A stretch of DNA of 5,396 nucleotides from Flavobacteriales bacterium (GTDB lineage Bacteria; Bacteroidota; Bacteroidia; Flavobacteriales_D; Parvicellaceae), in NCBI GenBank assembly GCA_026993705.1, contig JALWSJ010000314.1:8884-14279 (forward strand), read 5' to 3'. Shown one piece after another: positions 1 to 5,396 of this stretch. Every line of letters begins with the position of its first letter. The stretch's first letter is position 1. The translations under genes and the position numbers were made by a program. The notes beneath the pieces are model-generated. The model was not told where the DNA came from, did no database searches, and saw only the letters and a list, made by a program, of their open reading frames with translations.

Positions 1-41
1 AATCTAATTTCACTTTTATACCCAAATTGTAAATAATCTCT

Positions 42-145
42 TCATGAAAATTTTGCATAGCGGGTGCTATGCAAAATTTTTATTCATCGTCTAAGAAACC
101 AAAAATTCACTTTCTATCCGCCAATTTCACTCGCGTTAGGGACTT
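42..145 (+). repeat. Truncated unit of the structured intergenic repeat
   Basis: This is a partial first copy of the repeat that follows at 203-433. It opens with a perfect 14-bp AT-rich hairpin (47-60 pairing with 67-80, loop CGGGTG). It continues through the boxes TTCATCGTCTAA, TCACTTTCTATCC and GCGTTAGGGA. Positions 83-142 align without gaps to 243-302 with about 50 of 60 bases identical, and positions 103-142 are nearly identical to the minus-strand copy at 3909-3948. The unit stops after GTTAGGGA, so the downstream CTTTTGG and CCATTACGG hairpins of the full module are missing. Bases 1-41 before it hold nothing I can support. Bases 146-202 between the two units hold only a 6-bp hairpin (142-147 with 155-160). 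No protein-coding signal is evident. Confidence 0.75.
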
Positions 146-202
146 GTCCTTAACACAAGTATAATGAGTACTATAAAGTGCTTTTATTTCCTTTATATTT
201 CT

Positions 203-433
203 TCAAAAATTATTTCCATAGCTCGGCTATGCAAAGAATTTTTTCATCATCTAAAAAACCGAAAACTCACTTTCTATGCACTCATTCCACTTGCGTTAGG
301 GATAGAAGCGGCATCCTTTTGGGTTGTTGCACTTATGCAACCCAAAAGATATAGCGGATAGCCCGACCATTACGGCGTTAAAAAGTAGTGTAGTGCAACG
401 AAACTGCTTTTTTATGTCGTAATGGGAACGCCC
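203..433 (+). repeat. Left full copy of three-hairpin intergenic repeat module
   Basis: In order, the module has an imperfect AT-rich hairpin (205-222 with 226-243, loop TCG), a short stem TTCTAT/ATAGAA (272-277 with 302-307), and an 11-bp stem CTTTTGGGTTG (316-326 with 338-348). Next come the box GCGGATAGCCCGACC and a 22-position stem (367-388 with 404-425, one mismatch and three G-T pairs). The module ends in GGGAACGCCC. Positions 357-433 match the reverse complement of 3769-3845 at 73 of 77 positions. The pattern GCGGCATCC-TTTT...AAAA-GATA-AGCGGA resembles intergenic repeats common in flavobacterial genomes and possibly the Flavo-1 candidate RNA; that is recollection, not a search result. 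The last base overlaps the stop codon of the minus-strand permease gene. A 65-codon open frame at 164-361 runs across the repeat and is not credible as a gene. Confidence 0.8.
367..425 (-). terminator. Possible 3' hairpin of the protease-permease transcript
   Basis: A long hairpin (arms 367-388 and 404-425, 15-base loop) begins 7 bases beyond the permease stop codon when read on the minus strand. Its position suggests it ends or stabilises the 3' end of that transcript. It does not look like a classical intrinsic terminator: a run of T lies inside the arm, but no clean T tract follows the stem. The same structure occurs in the other repeat copy, about 190 bases downstream of the glycosyltransferase stop in the direction of transcription. 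A shared 3'-end role is therefore plausible but is an inference. Confidence 0.3.
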
Positions 434-1653
434 TAAAAACTGTCGCTAAATTGTTTTCGGATGAGGTATTTTACGGGGAGATAGGAGGAGAGTGTGCCGA
501 TTATGCTTATAGTAATAAAGATGAGTCCGATGTCTTCGAGTTTGATTTCCATTGGCCAGTAGTCGATGACGGAATTTTGCAGGGTAACGAAGTGGAATTT
601 AATTTGAAGGTATGAGATGAATAGGCCAGCAAGTAGTCCGATTATTCCGCCTAAAACGTTAATAAATAGTCCTTCAAGAAAGAATATTTGTTGAACAAAT
701 CGTTGTGTTGCCCCAAGGCTGATTAAGGTTTTTATGTCTTTTTCTTTGTCGAATAACAGCATGCTGATTGAGGCGATTATATTGAAAGTGGAGAGAATTA
801 GAATAAAGCCTAAGATAAGGAATACCATCCATTTTTCGGTTTGATTGGTTTTGAAAATGAGTTCATTCTGCTCGTATCTAGTTTTTACTTCAAAGTTGTT
901 CCCAACGAGTTGTTGTATGGCTTTTTTTGTCGTTTTTGCGTCTGTTCCTTCTTTTAGTCCTATTTCGATGGAGGTGATTTCGTTTTGATACTCGAGTAGT
1001 TGCTGTGCGAAGGATAAAGAACTTATAATGTATTGATTGTCAAATTCAGGATTGATGCTAAAAACACCATTGATGTTAAGAAATAATGGTTTGAAGGCTT
1101 TTTTATTATTTCTGGATAATTTTTCATTTCTTAATAGTCCATAAGCTGTAATCGTATTACTGTATGCGGGGTCACTTGTAACTTGAAGTTTGTTTTGAAT
1201 ACCTAAGCCTATGATTGCTCCTTCTAAGTTGTTTTCTTGGAGTGTGGCAGTTCCTTCGGTTAAGGTATTTTTTATGTCGCAAACATCGAAGAAATTTGAA
1301 TCGACTCCCTTAAGTGTAGCGGTTATCCATTGGTCTCCGTGCTTTAACATGGTAACTTCTTCTATGGTTTGAGAGATGTTTTTTACGCCGTTAATTTTTC
1401 GGAGAGTCTCTAAGGAGATAAGGTCGGTATCAAAAGTTTTGCCTGTTTTTGCCGTTATTTTAATGGCGGGATCGAAAGAACTAAAAAGGTCTTGTACCAA
1501 ACTCTCTATACCGTTAAAGGCACTTAATACAATGACCATTGCGGCGGTACTAACGAAGATACCGAAAACAGAAATCAGCGAGATGATATTTATGGCATTA
1601 TGCGTTTTCTTTGAAAAAACATATCTTTTTGCGATATAGAAAGGCGTATTCAC
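433..1653 (-). CDS. LolC/LolE-type ABC transporter permease (FtsX family)
   Basis: This is a 406-residue inner-membrane permease with the usual LolC/LolE/MacB layout. One membrane helix lies near the N-terminus (about 21-44). A large periplasmic domain follows (about 46-274, MacB-PCD-like), then three helices (about 275-300, 323-349 and 374-394) forming the FtsX domain. The stretch EKDIKTLISLGAT (303-315) after helix 2 matches the cytoplasmic coupling segment that contacts the ATPase. Family members use a separate ATPase, often LolD, to release lipoproteins from the inner membrane; no ATPase is encoded in the window, so the substrate is inferred. The start is GTG at 1653: the next Met is residue 39, inside helix 1, and the N-terminus MNTPFYIAKRYVF is typical of Bacteroidota homologs. 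It starts 7 bases after the protease stop, so it is probably co-transcribed and translationally coupled. Its length is normal. Its TAG stop shares one base with the adjacent repeat. Whether it is the housekeeping LolC/E or a paralog cannot be told here. Confidence 0.9.
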   Translation of the reverse strand: MNTPFYIAKRYVFSKKTHNAINIISLISVFGIFVSTAAMVIVLSAFNGIESLVQDLFSSFDPAIKITAKTGKTFDTDLISLETLRKINGVKNISQTIEEVTMLKHGDQWITATLKGVDSNFFDVCDIKNTLTEGTATLQENNLEGAIIGLGIQNKLQVTSDPAYSNTITAYGLLRNEKLSRNNKKAFKPLFLNINGVFSINPEFDNQYIISSLSFAQQLLEYQNEITSIEIGLKEGTDAKTTKKAIQQLVGNNFEVKTRYEQNELIFKTNQTEKWMVFLILGFILILSTFNIIASISMLLFDKEKDIKTLISLGATQRFVQQIFFLEGLFINVLGGIIGLLAGLFISYLQIKFHFVTLQNSVIDYWPMEIKLEDIGLIFITISIIGTLSSYLPVKYLIRKQFSDSF

Positions 1654-1660
1654 TTTTGGT

Positions 1661-3712
1661 TTATTGGATGATTAAGGTAGTTTGAAGTGAAGGCGAAACG
1701 CGTAAAATGTAAAATCCTTTTGCAAGTGTTGAAACGTTTATTTTTGTGGAAATAACAGAGTCGTTTATAGAAGATTGTTGGACTATTTTACCAGAAATGT
1801 CTATAATTTGTATTTTCGGATTGGAAATCAATTGTGAGAAGTTTATATGTACATAATCTTCGGCGGGGTTGGGGTAAATATACATCTTGTTTTCTTCTAT
1901 TTCCGGAATAGAACTGTAAGCAGGGTCGTATAAATTCACATTGTCGATGTAAATATTATTACCTCCTTTTCCTTCAAACAAGAATCGAATCATAAGGTTA
2001 TCTACAAAATAAGAACTGTTGATGTTGGTTACAATTAAATTTTTCCATTCGTTGTTGGAGGGGATGAAATTTGTAGAAACAGAGTCGGTAACCGTAGGTA
2101 AGTATACGCCGGAAATAATCTTGCGGGTAATCCAAATCTTGCCACAGTTTTTGCTAACCTGTACACGCAGTTTATCAAATGTAGAGCCCGTTTTTTTAGC
2201 AAAGGCATAATCAAAACTTAGCACTAATGAATTGGCAAAAGTAACATCAATCGGTTTAGCTGTTAACGTTGTTTTTCTTCCCGAAAAATCATCAAAATTG
2301 GTTAAGATCACGCTTTTGTTACTGTTGTAACCGGCATTGCTTGTAATATGCCAATTGTCAATAGTGTCGTCGGTAAACCAATGTGAATTTTCCAAAGTAG
2401 TTAAGCCTTCAAAGTCCTCCAATAGTGCTGTTCTGTCAGAGGGTACATCAAAAACTTCGATTTGTTTGGTGATGCTACCCGATTGCGAACCGTTAGAAAC
2501 ATCTAATTGAATGGTATAAACACCTGCCGTGTTAAAGGTGTGGTAAAAATTGGAGTCAGAAGACGAAAATGTCATTCCCCCTCCATTAATAGACCACGAA
2601 CGAGAGGAAACACCATGTAAAGAAACATCGGTCAACAAAACGCTGTCGCCTACACACAACGTATAGTTACTTGCGTCAAAATCAACCGAACAAAGTTGAG
2701 GTGTGCCGATTATTCCTGTTGCGGTTAGGTTTGTTGTGGTCCATAAATTGTTACGATTGGCAATCGGAGAATTTAGAGCCGCATGAATCCTTAGTTTTTG
2801 CCCTTCGGTAAACATGCTGTTTAGGTATGAATATTCCATAAAGTTCTGAACGTTGTCCAACGAACCGCAACTTGTGGCGTTTAGGTTTTGAGATGAGTTT
2901 CCAATCGTGTTGGGCGTGTCCGAAACACCATCGTCATAATTACAATTATTGGGGTCACTAACCGGGATGTAAGGGAAATTAGGTACATTATTTCCTCCCC
3001 AAGTATGTTGAAGGTTCAGGTAATGGCCAACTTCGTGCGTTAGTACGACCGAACGTGTTAAGTCAGAAGTCCCGACGCTACCCAAGTAACTATGTTGCAA
3101 AACAATTCCGTCCCATTGCGGAACTGTATCAGCACTCGGAGGCATCAACGAATGACCTGCCAATCCGGCCGCTTGAGCACAAATATAGACGTTCAAATAT
3201 TTTGACGGATCCCAATGCACAATATTTTTCACGTTGTGATAACCCGAATAGGTCGAAGAATCTACATGCCGTGTAATTCCCGAAGTGCAATTTCCATCCG
3301 GGTCTATTTGAGCCAACTTAAATTCAATTTCGCAATCAGCGGCAATTTGTTTAAAAGGTTGAATTAAATTGGCTGTATCCGGATTTCGTTTTTGATAACC
3401 TTCATTCAAAATTCTTAGCCCATCCAATATTTGAGAAGTGCTTACATTTTCGTCTCCGTGGTTATGAATAACGTGAAAAACCACAGGGATTGTATAAGAA
3501 ATAGCTCCCTTGTTTTGAGCGTTTTGTTGTAGGATAAATTGCTGTGTAAAAGCCTCTAATTTATTGTGATTATCAATCACCTTTTGCTGAATTTCCGGAT
3601 GCTTAGCAAAAAGATGTTGATGCATAACATCCGTAGCACAACCAAAATTATTCTGAGCAAAAACTGAAATAGAAGATACAGTAAAAAGAAGAAAACCAAT
3701 AAAATAATTCAT
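1661..3712 (-). CDS. Secreted pappalysin-like M43 metalloprotease with T9SS sorting domain
   Basis: This is a 683-residue extracellular zinc protease, numbered from the ATG at 3712. Residues 1-20 are a signal peptide ending FAQ. A short propeptide-like stretch follows, and the M43 catalytic domain begins near IPVVFHVIH (about 75-83). The zinc site is HEVGHYLNLQH (226-236), the metzincin HExxHxxxxxH motif with catalytic Glu227. The Met-turn is in NFMEYSY (Met292), and Cys257 and Cys282 may be bridged. A PKD-like domain lies at about 341-422, a MAM/jelly-roll-like beta domain at about 427-598, and a type A T9SS C-terminal domain at about 608-683 with YPNPAEDYVHINF, DISGKIV and GFYILRV. It is therefore expected to be exported by Sec, passed through T9SS, and anchored or released at the surface. 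The substrate is unknown. An in-frame GTG at 3736 would add eight residues, but it sits inside the -7 promoter element and would spoil the signal peptide's compact N-terminus. All catalytic residues are present. Confidence 0.93.
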   Translation of the reverse strand: MNYFIGFLLFTVSSISVFAQNNFGCATDVMHQHLFAKHPEIQQKVIDNHNKLEAFTQQFILQQNAQNKGAISYTIPVVFHVIHNHGDENVSTSQILDGLRILNEGYQKRNPDTANLIQPFKQIAADCEIEFKLAQIDPDGNCTSGITRHVDSSTYSGYHNVKNIVHWDPSKYLNVYICAQAAGLAGHSLMPPSADTVPQWDGIVLQHSYLGSVGTSDLTRSVVLTHEVGHYLNLQHTWGGNNVPNFPYIPVSDPNNCNYDDGVSDTPNTIGNSSQNLNATSCGSLDNVQNFMEYSYLNSMFTEGQKLRIHAALNSPIANRNNLWTTTNLTATGIIGTPQLCSVDFDASNYTLCVGDSVLLTDVSLHGVSSRSWSINGGGMTFSSSDSNFYHTFNTAGVYTIQLDVSNGSQSGSITKQIEVFDVPSDRTALLEDFEGLTTLENSHWFTDDTIDNWHITSNAGYNSNKSVILTNFDDFSGRKTTLTAKPIDVTFANSLVLSFDYAFAKKTGSTFDKLRVQVSKNCGKIWITRKIISGVYLPTVTDSVSTNFIPSNNEWKNLIVTNINSSYFVDNLMIRFLFEGKGGNNIYIDNVNLYDPAYSSIPEIEENKMYIYPNPAEDYVHINFSQLISNPKIQIIDISGKIVQQSSINDSVISTKINVSTLAKGFYILRVSPSLQTTLIIQ

Positions 3713-3735
3713 AAGATATGATTTGAGTATTAGCA

Positions 3736-3743
3736 CAAAGGTA
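3736..3743 (-). promoter_or_regulatory. -7 promoter element of the protease-permease operon
   Basis: On the minus strand this reads TACCTTTG, a full match to the Bacteroidota -7 consensus TAnnTTTG. Transcription would begin a few bases downstream, leaving a leader of about 20 bases before the ATG at 3712. No clear -33 TTTG box is visible at the right distance; only a T-rich stretch is present. The site lies between the right repeat copy and the gene, so the repeat would not be part of this transcript. Confidence 0.65.
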
Positions 3744-3768
3744 AGTAAATAATGGAAAATGAAGATTT

Positions 3769-3950
3769 GGGTGTTCCCATTACGTCATAAAAAATCAGTT
3801 TCGTTGCACTCCACTACTTTTTAACGCCGTAATGGTCGGGCTATCACTACTCACTCTTTTGGTTTGCATAAATGCAACAAACCAAAAGGAGTTCAAACAC
3901 GCCGTTCTATCCCTAACGCAAGTGAAATTGGCGGATAGAAAGTGAAATTT
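3769..3950 (-). repeat. Right, inverted copy of the intergenic repeat module
   Basis: Read on the minus strand, it has the same order of parts as the left module. First is a stem TTCTATCC/GGATAGAA (arms 3933-3940 and 3905-3912). Next is a stem CTTTTGGTTT (3879-3888 with 3856-3865), then GATAGCCCGACC, the long CCATTACGG hairpin, and the end GGGAACACCC. The core 3769-3845 matches 357-433 at 73 of 77 bases. Relative to the left copy it lacks the AT-rich leading hairpin, lacks the GCGGATAG box before GCCCGACC, and has a different sequence around 3889-3904. It fills most of the 319-base gap between the protease start and the glycosyltransferase stop and lies downstream of the latter in the sense direction. 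Bases 3951-4031 hold nothing further that I can identify. Confidence 0.8.
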
Positions 3951-4031
3951 AGCATTGCCAATATTGACATAGAGATTTGCTGTATAATAAAACGTTACTT
4001 GCGAATTTATAGGAAATATTCAAAAAAAGTA

Positions 4032-5213
4032 TCAAGTATTCTTGTTAAGAAGCTCATAATAAAGTTGCTCCATATCGTGTACTAAACGCATGTAATGAAA
4101 TTTCTCAAAAACATTAGCCCCAGATTGACTCATTGATTCCCTTAAATCGGCAGATTCAATTACTTTGAGAAGATTTTCCTTAAAGACTTCTTCCGTGTCG
4201 GAAAGTAAAGCCGACTCGTTAACTCTTACAACGTTTTCAATACCTCCTACATTTGTAGAAACAATAGGTGTACCCGATGCTTGTGCTTCTATCAAACTAA
4301 CAGGAGTTCCTTCGTTTTTCGAGGTAAGGGCAATAATATCAATTCCGGCATTTACAATATCTATATCTTTTATCCAACTCGTAAAAGTAATAGTAGCCGG
4401 AGGTTGATGCTTGTCTGTTCTGTAATCGAGCCCCAACGATTTACAGTACTCAATCAGTTCTTCTTTCAATTCTCCGTCGCCTACTATAAAAAAACGTGTA
4501 GGTTTGTCGCTTTGTTCTATTGTATTTTTAACAGCGTCTAAAAACAGATGATGATTTTTAACAGGAACCAATCGTCCAATAATACCAACGGCAATTTCAT
4601 GGTCTTTGATATTCCATTCTTTTCTAAAGGCTGTTCTTTTTTCTGTTTTGTTGGTTCTAAAACGTTCCAAATCAAACCCTAAAGGAATCACTCTTATTTT
4701 GTTAGGTGTGCAGATTTTATGTTGAATGCCGATTTCTTGTTTTTGAATGGGGCTTATAGCGATAATAGCTGATGATTTTTTAGCCAAATGACGTTCGACT
4801 TGCTTGTAAAAGGCGGTTTTAGCTTTTCCGAAATAAGAATGAAACACATGCCCGTGAAAGGTGTGAATAATTACGGGGACTTTCATGTTGTATGCAGCTA
4901 GTCGCCCCAAAGCACCAGCTTTTGATGCGTGAGTGTGTACAATATCCGGTTTAAAATCCGCGATTATTTTCTTGAGTTTTTTGTAGGCGATTTTATCGTT
5001 CGAGAAATTAATTTCTCTTTTCATTTCGGGAATGATGATAGGAGATAAGCCTAATTGTTTTACTATAAATTCCGAACTGTCCTCACTTTCGTCTTTTTGA
5101 CCGCCAACCAAAAGCGTTTCAAAATCATCGTTTAAGTATTTAGAAAGGTAGGCAGCGTTAAAAGTAGGACCTCCTATATTAAAACGATTTATTATTCTTA
5201 GTACTTTTGGCAT
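4032..5213 (-). CDS. Family 4 (GT-B) glycosyltransferase
   Basis: This 393-residue cytoplasmic or membrane-associated glycosyltransferase probably moves a sugar from a nucleotide-sugar donor to a surface glycan, exopolysaccharide or glycolipid acceptor; donor and acceptor cannot be read from the sequence. The N-terminal acceptor-side half (about 1-180) has the glycine-rich loop NIGGPT (12-17), and HTHASKAGALGRLAA (93-107) and HTFHGHVF (117-124), typical of the GT4 relatives used in polysaccharide synthesis. The C-terminal donor half (about 205-380) has GRLVPVKNH with likely phosphate-contacting Arg214 and Lys219, VGDGELKEEL (244-253), and the EX7E motif EGTPVSLIE (Glu301 and Glu309), then SGTPIVSTNVGGIENVV. 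Length is normal and the active-site motifs are intact. A segment at about 265-275 (RTDKHQPPATI) looks longer than the usual loop between GL and the TF-W strand. The start is ATG at 5213, followed at once by the first beta strand, with its own promoter candidate upstream. No other glycan genes are in the window. Confidence 0.92.
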   Translation of the reverse strand: MPKVLRIINRFNIGGPTFNAAYLSKYLNDDFETLLVGGQKDESEDSSEFIVKQLGLSPIIIPEMKREINFSNDKIAYKKLKKIIADFKPDIVHTHASKAGALGRLAAYNMKVPVIIHTFHGHVFHSYFGKAKTAFYKQVERHLAKKSSAIIAISPIQKQEIGIQHKICTPNKIRVIPLGFDLERFRTNKTEKRTAFRKEWNIKDHEIAVGIIGRLVPVKNHHLFLDAVKNTIEQSDKPTRFFIVGDGELKEELIEYCKSLGLDYRTDKHQPPATITFTSWIKDIDIVNAGIDIIALTSKNEGTPVSLIEAQASGTPIVSTNVGGIENVVRVNESALLSDTEEVFKENLLKVIESADLRESMSQSGANVFEKFHYMRLVHDMEQLYYELLNKNT

Positions 5214-5236
5214 AGTAGTTTAACTTTCTTTTTTTA

Positions 5237-5244
5237 CAAAACTA
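5237..5244 (-). promoter_or_regulatory. -7 promoter element of the glycosyltransferase gene
   Basis: On the minus strand this reads TAGTTTTG, a full match to TAnnTTTG, with its end 23 bases before the ATG at 5213. This gives a short, A-rich leader without a Shine-Dalgarno site, similar in layout to the protease promoter. The expected upstream TTTG box is not clear. Confidence 0.55.
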
Positions 5245-5332
5245 AGAATAAAAACGGAATTGAATGTGTTTGATTTTTGTTAGAATGGATAGTAATTAAG
5301 GAGTAAACCAAAAAAAAATTCACTCTTGTTGA

Positions 5333-5362
5333 TTGATAAATAAAAATTAATTCGTATCATTG
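5333..5362 (+). promoter_or_regulatory. Possible rightward promoter for a gene beyond the window
   Basis: TTG at 5333-5335 and TATCATTG at 5355-5362 are 19 bases apart. This resembles the Bacteroidota pair TTTG and TAnnTTTG with one mismatch in the -7 box. It is followed by GCACCCCGAAATAAG and no start codon before the end of the window. The rest of the 5214-5396 gap is AT-rich and holds no other feature I can support. The signal would make the next gene divergent from the glycosyltransferase. Confidence 0.4.
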
Positions 5363-5396
5363 CACCCCGAAATAAGAAATTAGACATATATATTTG

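Noticed and set aside
83..302. CRISPR array or transposon ends suggested by repeated boxes
   Set aside because: Only two related units occur, they differ in 10 of 60 bases, and there is no regular spacer pattern. No transposase gene or clear target-site duplication is present.
164..361. 65-codon plus-strand open frame
   Set aside because: It runs entirely across the structured repeat, including its hairpins. It has no promoter match or recognisable domain, and the right repeat copy differs by insertions and deletions that would not preserve the frame.
1376..1639. Plus-strand open frame opposite the permease
   Set aside because: It lies inside the well-supported permease gene and is an antisense shadow; the product resembles no known family.
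2019..2210. Plus-strand open frame opposite the protease
   Set aside because: It lies wholly within the protease coding region, with no independent start signal.
3055..3276. Plus-strand open frame opposite the protease catalytic domain
   Set aside because: It is a shadow of a strongly conserved domain on the other strand.
4022..4051. Intrinsic terminator for the glycosyltransferase (5-bp TTCTT/AAGAA hairpin and a run of seven A on the plus strand)
   Set aside because: The stem is only 5 bp, AT-rich and inside the coding region, so it is too weak to call. The inverted repeat downstream is a better candidate for the 3' end.
4165..4541. Two overlapping plus-strand open frames opposite the glycosyltransferase
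   Set aside because: They overlap each other and the conserved donor domain, and neither product looks like a real protein.

Overview
The window looks like a chromosomal segment from a flavobacterium-like member of the Bacteroidota. The DNA is AT-rich. The largest gene encodes a secreted protease ending in a type IX secretion (T9SS) sorting domain, a system restricted to this phylum. Upstream of the genes are matches to the Bacteroidota promoter element TAnnTTTG, and starts are preceded by A-rich DNA rather than Shine-Dalgarno sites. Genus cannot be read from the sequence.

Layout, left to right. Bases 1-433 carry no convincing gene and are mostly a structured intergenic repeat: a truncated unit (42-145) followed by a fuller unit (203-433). 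Next are two minus-strand genes only 7 bases apart: a pappalysin-like (M43) metalloprotease with signal peptide, PKD-like domain and T9SS tail (1661-3712), then a LolC/LolE-type FtsX-family ABC permease (433-1653, GTG start). A TAnnTTTG promoter (3736-3743) lies just upstream of the protease, so the pair is probably one transcript. Bases 3769-3950 hold a second copy of the repeat in the opposite orientation. Then comes a minus-strand GT-B family 4 glycosyltransferase (4032-5213) with its own promoter candidate. The right end (5214-5396) is intergenic and holds a possible rightward promoter for a gene beyond the window.

The most unusual thing here is the repeat pair. The 77-base cores at 357-433 (plus) and 3769-3845 (minus) match at 73 of 77 positions and point towards each other. 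They bracket a complete promoter-to-stop unit. Each module can fold into three successive hairpins, and one base pair in the middle hairpin has changed on both sides between copies, which suggests the structure is maintained. It resembles the abundant intergenic repeats of flavobacterial genomes and perhaps the Flavo-1 candidate RNA; that link is from memory and needs a covariance-model search. The three proteins are recognisable families, and nothing shows that they form a new system. The glycosyltransferase probably belongs to cell-surface glycan synthesis, the protease is exported to the surface or medium, and the permease is an inner-membrane component of lipoprotein release or a related ABC process.
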